64,000 nt of DNA, taken from contig JALMGJ010000014.1 of assembly GCA_023362775.1 (NCBI GenBank), forward strand, positions 3,359,001-3,423,000, given 5' to 3'. This DNA comes from Charina bottae. Its lineage: Eukaryota; Chordata; Lepidosauria; Squamata; Charinaidae. Both the position numbers and the translations under genes were made by a program. Under the pieces are notes generated by a model. The model saw nothing but the letters and a program-made list of their open reading frames with translations, made no database searches and was not told the DNA's origin. Positions 46,809 through 58,318 of this stretch are shown here, in pieces. How positions within the stretch are numbered: position 1 is the stretch's first letter; every line of letters begins with the position of its first letter.

Positions 46809-47955
46809 AATTTAGCTCTGAATCTAAAGCCCTACCCTTTTTACGTAAAAAAAAGGTGGGGTTTTGATTGCATGGTGGTGACAGCCATCTTTACTTTTTT
46901 GAGCCCACCTGCCATGGATGTCCCTACCCAAGACTCACCAAAACTCTTCTCCTATCTGCTTATTGTAGCTGCTTTGAGACAAAGCTTGTTCCTTCAGAAC
47001 CAGGATTTTGACTCAGATGTTTCTTCAAGTAGCAAGTCCTTCTCTTGGAGACTCATTGAAGCTTTATGGTCTTGGAACCAGAATGATCCAGACAGTGGTA
47101 CTCTGGGACACGCTAAGTGTTTCCAGAGGCAAAAACCTGCTCCTGTCATGGAGATTTTAGGCTGCAAAAAATACTTTCAGGTTGCTTGCAGATCACAAAG
47201 CACATGCTTGCAGCAGATTTGTGATTTTCAGAGTCAGCCACAAAAGGAAAGAAAATGCTAGCGTGTGAATAATTTACATCTGCTCTCTTCTCCCACGCCT
47301 CAAAGTTGGGCCTCTCTAGGTGTTAGAAGTTCATAATTCCCATACATTGTGGGTGTGAAGGAGTGTGCGGTTTTTGTGAAGATGTGACTCTCGCCTTAGG
47401 AGCAGGAGGATTAATGTGAAATTAGGGTTGTCTCTCACCTCCCTTGCAGATGGAAAATCAAGGTGTATGCTTGATACTTCTCAATGTGTGACTTGACTCT
47501 GTAGGGTAGGCAGAGGGTGATAAGAGAAATGGCTTTGCTTTCTGACTAAGCTATTAACACCCATTGTGTATAAGCTTAATTTTATCCAGCACTCTGGGAA
47601 TTATAGTTTGCGACTGCTTAAACTCTATTCAAGGTTCTTAGTTTCCCTCTTGTGAAGCTACCCTTTTCTCAGGGAGAGATAATGGCGATTAAGTTAAACT
47701 AAGATGGTACTTATCCACGAAGCATATCTGTAGTTTAAGACACGGAATTAATGTCTGCAAGCATTCCCTCATGCCTGAAAGTGAACACACACACTTTATT
47801 TTTATGTTTATTCAGCAGTTTAGATGCCTTTCAAGATAAAACACTGAGCAGATGTGATATTCAGTATATTTGTTTGGTATCTCTTTATTGTAAACCATAT
47901 TGTATACCTGTTCTTATTGCAATTGGCTCAGTTTTTTATAAATAGCAACATTAAA
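46809..47955. other. Intergenic stretch with one old repeat
   Basis: 47588-47705 (actctgggaattatagtttg, tctcagggagagataatgg cgattaagtt) looks like a worn DNA-transposon-like repeat. A 164-codon open frame at 46767-47261 starts inside the SINE and has no recognised domain. Confidence 0.4.
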
Positions 47956-48030
47956 TTTCCTTCCTTCCTTCCTTCCTTCCTTCCTTCCTTCCTTCCTTCC
48001 TTCCTTCCTTCCTTCCTTCCTTCCTTCCTT
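47956..48030 (+). repeat. (TTCC)n microsatellite
   Basis: About 18 units, directly next to the hAT element that follows. Confidence 0.95.
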
Positions 48031-48035
48031 TAATT

Positions 48036-48284
48036 CAGAGCTTTCCAAACTGTGTGTTGGGACACGTTAGTGTGTCAGCTGCAGTGTCTGGGTGTGTCGT
48101 GGCTGCTGCTGCCTCCTGGCTTCCGTGCAGGTCCTAGTGCCTGCCTTGTGCCTCGCTGCCTCCAAACCTGCTGTGATTCCACGCAGGTCCTAGTGCCTGC
48201 CTTGTGCCCTGATGTAAGAGTGTGTCGCGAAATGATGCATGTCTAAAAAGTGTGTCACCAACATGAAAAGTTTGGAAAGCTCTG
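48036..48284. mobile_element. hAT-type miniature element, two modules, reversed
   Basis: Ends cagagctttccaaac and gtttggaaagctctg; 8-bp duplication ctttaatt/ctataatt (7 of 8) at 48028-48035 and 48285-48292. The interior carries the module of 45171 in the opposite orientation, about twice. Confidence 0.88.
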
Positions 48285-48571
48285 CTATAATTTCAAAGAA
48301 AATTGGCTGAAACTGATGATAGGAACTTTAACAAAGAAAGAGCTATTCTTTCAGGCTGGAGATGGTATGCTCTGATGCAAAACATATAGTACTATTGAAC
48401 TACAGGTCCTGCCTAAAAAAGTATCTACAATTTCAGAAAGTACTTTTTTGGTGCTTTAACCTGTGTTGTTAAAAGTGAAGCCTAAACCCAGTGTTTATTA
48501 TTGCAACCTACCTAGGACTCCATATACAAACCATAGATGCATAGTCCACCAAATCTAGGCTTTTCCTATTA

Positions 48572-48798
48572 CAAGTAGTGCTTGTTTAGCGACCACAATG
48601 GGGACTGGCAACTTGGTCATTAAACGAAGCAGTCTGTAACTGAAACATTATGATTTTACAATCTTACTTCAGCTTTCCTTTGCTTGACAGGCCCACGAAG
48701 GTCGTAAATGCGAGGACTGGTTGCAAAGTTACTTTTTCATCACTGTCGTAACTGCGAACAGTCGCTAAACGAGGCAGTCGCTAAATGAGGACTACCTG
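48572..48798. mobile_element. TA-targeting DNA transposon, non-autonomous
   Basis: Left end caagtagtgcttgtttagcg, right end cgctaaatgaggactacctg, TA on both sides (48570-48571, 48799-48800). The terminal type resembles Tigger/pogo-like elements. Confidence 0.75.
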
Positions 48799-48800
48799 TA

Positions 48801-49709
48801 TCCATCCCTCCCCCCAGTCGCCTGCCATTGCAACATACTGACACCCAGAAAACTATAACCCTCTCTTATTTACTATGCAACTCAAAGCCATGCAGGGGGA
48901 CAGATAGACTCTGCCTAGAATCTCCCCAGACCAGGACACCAAAATTTAAAATGGGAGGCTATCCTTCCTTGCGGAGTACGGCAGTCAGAACAAGGACTCC
49001 TGCGTCGAAGAACAAGGGCACTTCTATTGTGACACTTTCTGGGCCAACCAGTTCTGACCTCCTTGTGCATTTGTCTTTACCGGCCAGGACGATTTCCTCC
49101 CTGTCCATCTCCCTCCTACAAGCTAAACAGACTGGAATGATTTCTCCCGATCAACAAGCTGCAAAGCTATTCAGGGCAGCGGGGGTTACTGGCCACCCGG
49201 CTTCAGGAAGCAGGAAGATCCACGTGCATTAGAGCGCCCCCCGGTGGTTCTTACGAATGAGACATTAAGATGTTCAGGCTCCCAGGGACGGAAAACTTTT
49301 GCTTCAGGCGTGAAAGTACTTCTTGTAAGTACAAATACATATTATAACCAGGGTTGTTGCTATGTATAGTAGAAGCTGCTGCAGCAGTCCTGTCAGGGGT
49401 GCCCCCTGCAGACACCCCTGAGTCCTGTGAATCACAGACTGTAGGGCTTCATAAGATGATAGAAATGATGCTCTTTTGTTTACGGTGACCATAGGCAACC
49501 TTTGGGGTGCTGGGAATCACGTTGCACTTTTGGGGGGTGAGAACTGCTGAAAATTGGTGTGGGGGGGTGAGGTCCTGCATATGGGCAGGGCCATGGCTTT
49601 AAGTTTCCCCCTGGGATTTTAGGGGTAATTTGGGGTGGGGGGAGTTGGCTTTTTCTTTTTTTCTTTAATATGGAAAACAATATTTATTTATTTATTTATT
49701 TATTTATTT
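48801..49709. other. Intergenic stretch, GC-richer part unrecognised
   Basis: 48960-49240 is richer in G+C than its surroundings and lacks a recognisable family. An (attt)n run at 49682-49709 precedes the SINE. Confidence 0.4.
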
Positions 49710-50130
49710 TCTATCCCACCTTTATTATTTTTATAAATAACTCAAGGCGGCGAACATACCTAATATGCCTTCCTCCTCTTCTTTTCCCCACAACAGCAAC
49801 CCTGTGAGGTGAGTTCGGCTGAGAGAGAGTGACTGGCCCAAGGTCGCCCAGCCGGCTTTCATGCCTAAGGCGGGACTAGAACTCTCAGTCTCCTGGTTTG
49901 TCATTGGCTCCTTCCTAGGGCTGAGAGACAGGGACTGGCCCAAGGTCACCCAGCCGGCTTTCATGCCTAAGGCGGGACTAGAACTCTCAGTCTCCTGGTT
50001 TGTCATTGGCTCCTTCCTAGGGCTGAGAGACAGGGACTGGCCCAAGGTCGCCCAGCCGGCTTTCATGCCTAAGGCGGGACTAGAACTCTCAGTCTCCTGG
50101 TTTCTAGCCTGTTGCCTTAATCACTACTAA
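49710..50130 (-). mobile_element. tRNA-derived SINE with three core modules, reversed
   Basis: L2-like tail first (tctatcccacctttattatt, taactcaaggcggcgaacat), then three modules of 102 bp with ggctttcatgcctaaggcgg at 49854, 49956 and 50058, then the head near 50130. The copy stands head to head with the next SINE. Confidence 0.88.
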
Positions 50131-50460
50131 GTCAGTTTGGTCTAGTGGTTAAGGCTCCGAGCTAGAAACCAGGAGTCTATGAGTTCTAGTCCCACCTTAG
50201 GCATGAAAGCCGGCTGGGTGACCTTGGGCCAGTCACTCTCTCTCAGCCCTAGGAAGGAGCCAATGGCAAACCAGAAGACTGAGAGTTCTAGTCCTGCCTT
50301 AGGCATGAAAGCCGGCTGGGTGACCTTGGGCCAGTCACACACTCTCAGCCCAACTCACCTCACAGGGTTGTTGTTGTGGGGAAAATAGGAGGAGGGAGGA
50401 GTATTTGGTATGTTCGCCACCTTGAGTTATTTATAAAAATAATAAAGGCAGGATAGAAAA
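50131..50460 (+). mobile_element. tRNA-derived SINE with two core modules
   Basis: Head gtcagtttggtctagtgg, modules starting near 50166 and 50268, then cacctcacagggttgttgtt and the tail ccttgagttatttataaaaa. Same subfamily as its inverted neighbour. Confidence 0.88.
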
Positions 50461-50587
50461 AATAAAATAAAATAAAATAAAATAAAATAAAATAAAATAA
50501 AATAAAATAAAATAAAATAAAATAAAATAAAATAAAATAATAAATAAAATAAAATAATAAATAAAATAAAATAAAATAAAATAAAAT
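50461..50587 (+). repeat. (AAAAT)n microsatellite in the SINE tail
   Basis: About 25 pentanucleotide units, slightly interrupted after 50540. Confidence 0.95.
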
Positions 50588-51205
50588 TTTAAAGAGACGC
50601 CTATCACTAATTTCTCAAGCAATATGAATCTTGCTTTACATCCACGCTCTGATTGTGCAAATATGTACCTGGAACATGCTGAGAGTATTGACAAGGTCTG
50701 CAGGACAGCACAGGTAAGAATATATATATTTCCACAAGGAAATGTAATTTGTTGAAAGTCAAGTTCAATATGCTGTATTGATGTTCCCTTTCCAGGTCAC
50801 TCCGACACAGTGATAGGCTCATGCATCACACTTCTGTAGTCATGATTTGTACAATAATTCACAGCTGGCTGAGTGTGATGATACCCTAAGCCGGAACTAA
50901 AGGAACACATTATGGTTTAGTGTCATGTCAAGCAATGTGTGGGATGACTTGTAACTCTTAGTTGAATTCCCAGCCTCTTTCCCTTTTCTCTGTATGTGAC
51001 ATCTACCCTTTTTGTGGTAATGATAAAATAAAAGAAATGAGAAAGAGGGTAATACAAAAAGTACCTATCCAAATATCTAGCTGAGGAAAAAAAGTAAGTA
51101 CATTTCCTATGAAAACAAAACAAAACACCAAGATTCAATGTTGATATTGAGACAGTACCTTTGTTAGCCCAATCAAAAATTGATTCTTTAAAATTTCCAA
51201 GAATC
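50588..51205. other. Intergenic stretch without recognised features
   Basis: Nothing recognised. Confidence 0.4.
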
Positions 51206-51213
51206 CTCTATCA

Positions 51214-51610
51214 CAGAGCTTTTCAAACTTTTCATGTTGGTGACACACTTTTTAGATATGCATCATTTCGTGACACATACCTACAGCAAGGCATCATTTT
51301 GCAACACACTCTTACAGCAGGGCACAAAGCAGGCACTAGGACCTGCGTGGAATCCTGGCAGGGCAGGTTTGGAGGCAGCAAGGCCCAAGGCAGGCACTAG
51401 GACCTGCACGGAATCACAGCAGGTTTGGAGGCAGCAAGGCACAAGGCAGGCACTAGGACCTGCGTGGAATCACAGCAGGTTTGGAAGCAGCAGGGCACAA
51501 GGCAGGCACTAGGACCTGCGCGGAATCCTGGCAGGGCTCGGAGCCGAGACATACCCAGAGACTGCAGCCGACACACTAAGGTGTCCCGACACACAGTTTG
51601 GAAAGCTATG
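51214..51610. mobile_element. hAT-type miniature element, four modules
   Basis: Ends cagagcttttcaaac and gtttggaaagctatg; exact 8-bp duplication ctctatca at 51206-51213 and 51611-51618. Interior has four tandem modules of about 55 bp (ggcaggcactaggacctgcg with cagcaggtttggaggcagca). Confidence 0.92.
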
Positions 51611-51618
51611 CTCTATCA

Positions 51619-53475
51619 AGCAAGTTGTTTAAAACCTTGCAAGAAGAAAAAGGAACAAGGAAAAAAAAGCATGGATAGACATTTTGCTCTCTCATTCATT
51701 CAAAAGCAGGGATGAGGGTCAAATCTGGCCAGAGAACTGGATTTTCTCCAGCTGCTTCCCAGGGGCTGAATAATGTCCGTAGCAGTTAGAGACCAGCCTT
51801 TGGGAAGCCCGCCTTTGATGTCCAGTGGCTCCGCAGAACTGTTAAGTGCCAATTTGGAAGAGACTAACTTTGTTCCCCATTCTTTTTTCTCATGGGAGAG
51901 AAATGGCTTGAAGAAGTCCTGTTAAGAAAGCTAGGAAGTGCCACATATGGTGCCATAAGCATCTTGACATCTCTCTTGGGAGCCTGATGGGAAAAATGAA
52001 GAGAGTATTGCTCTGGTTGGACAATAGGAGCAGAGAGGGGATTGATGGGCCAGAGATTTCCTCTCCTTATGCTAGAGAGCTTTGAATCAGGAGATTAAAC
52101 TGATGGGCATGAGATTCAGAACTGATGCAAGTAAGGGCTTTCTCAGAGATTGTATAGTTCAGCTATGGATGGTCCATAGTTTTATCTCTTTAAAAAGCAA
52201 TTAGACTAATTTGCGGAGAACAAAACAATCACAGCTAATTGTAATGCTTTATATTATCTAAAGGGGTTGTTACAGAATGTGAGCAGGACCATGAATTTCT
52301 GTTGATTTCTTGATTTTCTGGTTGATTGTGGGAGACCTAGAGAGGCTTTTCATTTAATTCTGCAGGTTGCTGATAGTACCATGTTGTCAAATGTAGGTGC
52401 ATTGCCCCATTTCCTGTTGTACTGCATATCTTCTAAAACAGAGGGACTTGTCAGAAATATTAGAGAAGCCAACAGTAATGAGAAACATCATCAGGGAACT
52501 GCAGAAATCGGAAGAGCTATCTGGATCACAGCATTCATTCATGGCCTAAAGATCAGAAGGGATCAGAAGAGATTTGCCAGCCACTGCCAAATTGCTTGCG
52601 TTGTGTTTTTCTTGTTCCCCAAACAGGATAAATATAGAAATTGCATATACTGAGGAAAGCTATTGCTTCTCCTTGGTCTGCAATGCTTCTTGAGATGAGC
52701 TGAATTGACAATTGAACTTGGATTTGATGTAGCGTGTATGAGAGCTTGGGCTTTTCCCCATGGGACATGTGCTGTCCAAGGTACTGGAATAATTGGCAGC
52801 TTTTGGCAATAGCGTTCAGAACCTTTAACACCTGAGTTTCTAGTCCTTTCTGTTCAGAACTTCCGTGACCTGTATTTTTTTCTTCTTCTACTGAAATTGG
52901 TTTTGTGAGGGCATGACTGGCCTTTCTAAGCATGGTTCTGCCTATCCAGTCTGGTCTTCTAGAGAGAGCCGGTTGAGAATCCTGCCTCCATGTGAGGGAC
53001 AAAGGGTTTAGAGGAGACATCAGGTCGTCTTTGCGATAGTCCCCATACTTTGGAACATGCTGTTCCCAGATGTATGCTTTTGTTGTATTTTATTTGCTGT
53101 GATTGTGTCAAAAAACTGTAATACGTAAGTGAAATGTGTAGGCTATATTTCCAACTTAGGAAATTGGTTTGAAGCTTTTGAATTGGAACGGTTGATGACG
53201 TTGCAGTTCAACTCCCAAATTCTCCATTCCCTTTAAATTATGCTGTGCATGGGAGTCATACAAAGGCACCATATGAAGGGTAAATTCCTTCAGCTGTTGG
53301 ATGAGGAATGCCAGATGGACCCAGCAGGTGGTGCACTTGCCACGCCAAGATGTTTTGTGTAATTTTTACATTTTTCTGTAAAAGTGATGTTGGTAAGTTT
53401 TCCATATCACACAAAGACTTAATATAGCTTATGTGTGCCTTATCGAGTTGTATGAACCCAGCCAATTTCAATGTG
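51619..53475. other. Intergenic stretch without recognised features
   Basis: A 155-codon open frame on the minus strand (52553-53020) has no recognised domain and no splice or start context that I can support. Confidence 0.4.
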
Positions 53476-53483
53476 TTCAGTAA

Positions 53484-53821
53484 AAAAGGTAAAAGTCCCC
53501 CTCGCACATTTGTGCAGTCGTGTCCGACTCTAGGGGCCGGTGCTCATCTCCGTTTGTTAGCCGAACAGCCAGCGTTGTCCGAAGACGCTTCCACGGTCAT
53601 GTGGCCGCATGACGCGCACGGAACACTGTTACCTACCCAACGAAGTGGTACCTATTCATCTACTTGCATTTGCATGCTTTCGAATTGCTAGGTTGGCAAG
53701 AGCTGGGGCGAGTGCGGGAGCTCACTCCGTCACGCGGGGCTAAGGTCTTGAACCTCCGAACTTGCAATCTTCTGATCGACAAGCCTGGCATCTTACCCGC
53801 TGAGCCACCGTGCCCCCATAA
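53484..53821 (-). mobile_element. Sauria-type SINE
   Basis: Reverse copy with tail at the left and ccgctgagccaccgtgcccc head at the right. Short duplication ttcagtaa at 53476-53483 and 53822-53829. Confidence 0.92.
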
Positions 53822-53892
53822 TTCAGTAACCTATGTTTAAATAAACTATAGTTTGCGTAGAATGTGGACCCAGTTTTGGTTCAAATATGTAT

Positions 53893-54235
53893 TTATTTTT
53901 TAGATGTGTATCTTGTATCTTTCAGGAGCTCAAGACAGCATAAATAGCGCCGCCTTCTCCTATGTTTCCCCACCCCGACACTGTAAGGTAGGTTGGACTG
54001 GCAGAGAGTGACTGGCTCCAAGTCCCTCAGGGACCTTCTGTGGCCAAGGAAGGACTAGAACCCAGGTCTCCCTACCGCAAGTCCAGCTCGTCCCCACTGG
54101 ACCATCCTGGCTCTTGGGCTGAGAGGGAGGGTCTGGCTCAAAGTCCCCCATAGAGCTGTGGCTGAAGGGGGACTAGAACCTGGTCTTCCCCATTCCTTGT
54201 GCCTCCATCTTCACCACAACACTACACTGGCTCTC
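53893..54235 (-). mobile_element. Older tRNA-derived/MIR-like SINE, two core modules
   Basis: caggagctcaagacagcata, ccaccccgacactgtaagg, two cores containing gagagtgactggctccaagt and ggagggtctggctcaaagtc, then accacaacactacactggct head. It is diverged; the repeated core resembles the multi-module copies. Confidence 0.65.
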
Positions 54236-55087
54236 TGCATCCATCACCCTTCATTGGGTCTGTGTAGGGTCTTTGATGAAACTTCAGTTCCTGGGATTAA
54301 GACCAGATCATTATCCATCATTTAGTTTTCCTGAGCTCTGTGAAACAGTGAAGACATATCTTTCTGAAAATCTGATCCTTGGCCTTGGAAAATCCTGCTA
54401 GTTCCCTTGATGCTTGTGATTGTATCCCCATTTGCATTCCCAAAGGGCTAGAAAGTAGTTTTTTCAAAAGAAACAAAAGGGAAGAGTTTAGATACAGAAT
54501 TGTGAGCTTGATGCAAGATTATGCCTTCCTCTTTTAAAAAATGGTGCTGTTTTGTTTTGCGAACATAGTTTGCTCATTTTGCAGAATGTTTAAGCATCCT
54601 TCCACCTACTTCATGCAAATTCATGGTTATGCGCAAAATTACCATTTTGTGCAGTAGCTGGCTTAATTTGGAAGAAAAATATGTTTGATTGTCTAGCATC
54701 TGTTTCTTACTCTTGAAATTCTGGAATTCTATCAGAATTGTTTTGTCCTTCTGGAATTTGTCCTTCTGGAAACTAATTTATATACCACCTTGTTTCTCTC
54801 TCTTGCCTCCCTCTCTTACACATTGCTATCCTTTTTAAAAAAAACTGTGCTGAGCAGAAGCAAAGCTACTGATTCATAATAACTTTCTGTTCATAACTAC
54901 CCAGGAATGCAGCTGTGGGAAGCAAGAAAAAACGACTCATAATTCAAAAGAAATACTACCCTGAATTCAATATCCTAAATCTCTCCAATTGATCTATTGT
55001 GCACACTTGAATTTCAGATTCTCTCCAAGGTTCTGAACAATAGCAATATAATTGCTCTGCTTATTAACATGTGGCCAATCTGTTGCT
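54236..55087. other. Intergenic stretch without recognised features
   Basis: Nothing recognised. Confidence 0.4.
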
Positions 55088-55100
55088 CATAATGCAAAAC

Positions 55101-55236
55101 TGGTATTCCCTTACCAACTTTGCTCAGACTGAAGAAGCTCCTTGGATAAGGAGCGAAACGTTTCCACTGAGAAAATAGAAATCCAGTTGACATGATTCAA
55201 GCTACAGACAATTCCACCTAAGAGAACCTTCATAGA
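55101..55236 (+). mobile_element. Penelope-like terminal repeat, family A, solo copy
   Basis: 136 bp, flanked by the exact 13-bp duplication cataatgcaaaac (55088-55100, 55237-55249). The hammerhead-like core is at 55123-55171 and is identical to 17898-17946. The 3' end reads ttcaagctacagacaattcc acctaagagaacc. Confidence 0.8.
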
Positions 55237-55249
55237 CATAATGCAAAAC

Positions 55250-56680
55250 ATTTTGGACTCCGGGGGATTGCTGTAGCCTGTCCATCAGCTCAAGTCCCCC
55301 TTAGCCAAGGGATCCCTGCTGGGTCTCTAGTATTATTTTTAGTGCCCCAGCTGCCTCAGTGGAGGAAAGTTGCAGAGAAGAAATTGGACTATTTCTTGAA
55401 TGGTGGTAACCTCTTCCTTTTCCCTTGGCCAAGGAAAATTGGAAGGCTATATCATTATCTTCTGACTTACTTTCCAGAGGCTGACTTTATTTGCATTTTT
55501 AGCAAGTTAAACAAAAAGTTAAAGTAGGCAATTGTAAACCACACTTTGCTGGTAAACTGTCTGGAAATTCCACTTAACGCTGACTCATAGACAGATCAGC
55601 AGTTATCTTATCTTCTATGTAGGATCCCTACAAATCCTGACAACTGGAACTAGTGCATACTGGAATTTGGACATTCTCCTGCTGCCATACTGTTTCGGGG
55701 ACCTGCACTACCCACTTCTTCTCTTCCCATTCACTCAGTAATCCCAGTAAATGAGAAATGCACTCAAAACAACCTTTTTCAGTTTCAGAAAACATCTTGC
55801 TGTTTTGAAGGAATCTTCTGCTTGTTTTCTTATTTCACTGCAGGACACATTATATAGGAGTTGCTGATGTCCCTATTAACATGCTAAGTGTTCCTGCTTC
55901 ATTTTTGTTCTAAAAGAAAGGCATGTTGATGTGTGGTTAAGTAGTATCAGCAAGCAACTGGACTCAGCCAGTTTGACATTCTGCCAAAAAGCTGTCTGGC
56001 CAATGCTACACCAAAGTGGAAAAAACCCACACCCCCTACTACTTATTTAGTCATTCTGTTTCCATACGTCAAATATATGTAAATACCAGGTATAATATCA
56101 ATTTGCAGATGATTTTAAGTATTTGCACAAAGTAGGTCCTTAGATGACGTGTTGAGGTTTATGGGCACCGATGAGCCCTGCCAGAACTTAATTCCCACAG
56201 GACCACTACCCCATTTCTAGTCTTTCAACTTCCACTTAAAAAGCCACATATGTAAAGTGAGCAGCCTTACAGGGAGAGAAAAAGAAGAGACTAAGAGAAG
56301 CTAAGCTCAGGGAATCATGTTTGGTGATCATCTGAAGAAATCAGATTATCCAGCTAGTGCTAGCACATTCAAGGATGAAACATCTCTGTAAATATTTGGA
56401 TGCAATGCATATTGGCAGCTTGTCCCTGTCTGCTTTCCTCACCAGCAGATTGCATGTCATGGCAAGGTTTATTCCCTGTCTGCCAATGTTTTACTTTTAC
56501 AAGAACCCAGTGAGATAAGTGAAGGAAAGAAAAGCTGGATAAAGGTCAACCAGGGAATTTCATGACTGAGCAGGGATTTTAGCCCAGATTCCTACTTATT
56601 CCGGTTCCCCCCACAAATGGTGCTCATTGGCAAACTGTAATTAAATGCTTAGACTTAGAGGAAGGATAAATAAAGGTAGT
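55250..56680. other. Intergenic stretch, possible MIR scrap
   Basis: 56495-56590 (acccagtgagataagtgaag, gggattttagcccagattcc) may be an old MIR fragment. Nothing else was recognised. Confidence 0.35.
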
Positions 56681-56682
56681 CC

Positions 56683-57081
56683 TCGCTTAATGACCACAAT
56701 TGAGAACTGACTTTTGATTGCTAAGCGAAGCGGTCATTAAGCGAATCCAACCCGATTTTATGACCTTTTTGCAGTGGTCATTAAGCGAATCACTGCAGTC
56801 ATTAAGCAAACCACATGATCATTAAGTGAATCACGCAGTTTCCCATTGATTTTGCTTGCCAGAAGCTGGCTGGGAAGGTCGAAAATGGTGATCATGTGAC
56901 CACAGGATGCTGTGACGGTCATAAATGCGAACTGGTTGTCAAGTGCCCAAATCGTGATCACGTGACTGTGGGGATGCTGCTATGGTTGTAAGTGTGAGCA
57001 CTGGTTGTAAGTCAGTTTTTTCAGCACTGTCATAAGTCTGAACCATCACTAAACGAATGGTCATTAAGTGAGGACTACCTG
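56683..57081. mobile_element. TA-targeting DNA transposon, non-autonomous, 399 bp
   Basis: Left end aaggtagtcctcgcttaatg, right end cattaagtgaggactacctg, flanked by TA (56681-56682, 57082-57083). Interior repeats cattaagcgaatc words. Longest copy of the family that includes 41120 and 48572. Confidence 0.8.
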
Positions 57082-57083
57082 TA

Positions 57084-57921
57084 TAGTATTAGGGAAATGG
57101 CCTATGGAGTCAGAATGCTTTTCAGGTTTTCTTCCTTAAGATATTTCAGCCCTATTGAATGCCATCATTCCAAGCTAGTCAAGTCACTTCGAATGAATTC
57201 TAAGGATTGGGGAAATTCTATTAAAAAAACAATAAGCTGTTGTCAGGCTTTGTTCAACTGGGCCCACTTCTACAAATGCACTTCTAGCCTTTGTTAGGAA
57301 CCTGGACTTGCAACAATCTGAAGCTTATTTAGTTGCGGTAATCCTGCCTTTGATTTGTAAGGCAAGACAAACCACCATCTTGGATTAATGAGTGGATTAA
57401 TGAGATAAGATTGCATGTTCTCTTTTCAATTTGGTTGAGCTGCCAGGAGCCTGTTTGGGAAAAGGAAACAAAATACCGACAACTGTTTTATATGTAGACC
57501 TTCAGTGACATTGCAAAGGGACATCTGAGTTGACTGCCCTGGCTACTCCACATTTTGTTTTGTTTTGTTTTTACTGTTCTATATAAATGACTTACATTGC
57601 AGTTTCTTAACAGAAAGAGCTCATCCATGTTTACAGAGACTCTTAGGTTGCAACGCTTAGGATGGTTTTTCATTGGATGTGGCCTAGGGGATCTCATTTT
57701 TATTTCCTTCAATTCTCTAACATTCTTTGCAGTGCTTCCTGTGCAGCACTGAACTGGACTTTGTTCACTCGGAGCTTGTTCAGGTGCTGCAGGACATGGG
57801 GGATTATTTTGAAACTTCTCTGAAATTATTCCCCTTGTCTCTTTCCGTTTTCTGAGCAGGAATGCATTAAGGCAGAGACAAGAAACATTGCGTCCATGGA
57901 CATTGATTGATACCCTCAAGG
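57084..57921. other. Intergenic stretch without recognised features
   Basis: Nothing recognised apart from a (gtttt)n run near 57554-57570. Confidence 0.4.
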
Positions 57922-57988
57922 TTTCCTTCCTTCCTTCCTTCCTTCCTTCCTTCCTTCCTTCCTTCCTTCCTTCCTTCCTTCCTTCCTT
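57922..57988 (+). repeat. (TTCC)n microsatellite
   Basis: About 16 perfect units, third such locus in the window. Confidence 0.95.
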
Positions 57989-58143
57989 TTTCTTTTGATT
58001 AAAACAAATCAGTAAGGAATTGGAACACTGGAAAGCAAAGTTCTGAGCTATTGTACCATCTTCATAAGAAGAGAAGGTGAATTCTGAGGAAATAGATACA
58101 GTGAGTAGCGAGTACCCAGTGATTTGAAAATATGCCCCTTTAC

Positions 58144-58191
58144 TGAGAGAGAGAGAGAGGGGAGAGAGGAGAGAGAGAGAGAGAGAGAGAA
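58144..58191 (+). repeat. (GA)n microsatellite
   Basis: Two GA tracts separated by gggg and gg interruptions. Confidence 0.95.
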
Positions 58192-58318
58192 GCTGGGTTG
58201 GTTGGGAGCATCCAGGAGGAAAGTGGGTGAGAGGGAGCAAATTCACCCAATGTTTGTCCGTCTTAAAGGAGACATATTTCCTTCTTGTCTCCCTTGATTC
58301 ACTGCCTCCTCTGTAGAC

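Noticed and set aside
46767..47261. 164-codon plus-strand open frame
   Set aside because: It starts within a Sauria-type SINE tail and shows no family signature; judged to be chance.
52553..53020. 155-codon minus-strand open frame
   Set aside because: Looks protein-like in composition but has no domain I recognise, no matching splice context and no second copy in the window. Chance or an unidentified repeat relic.
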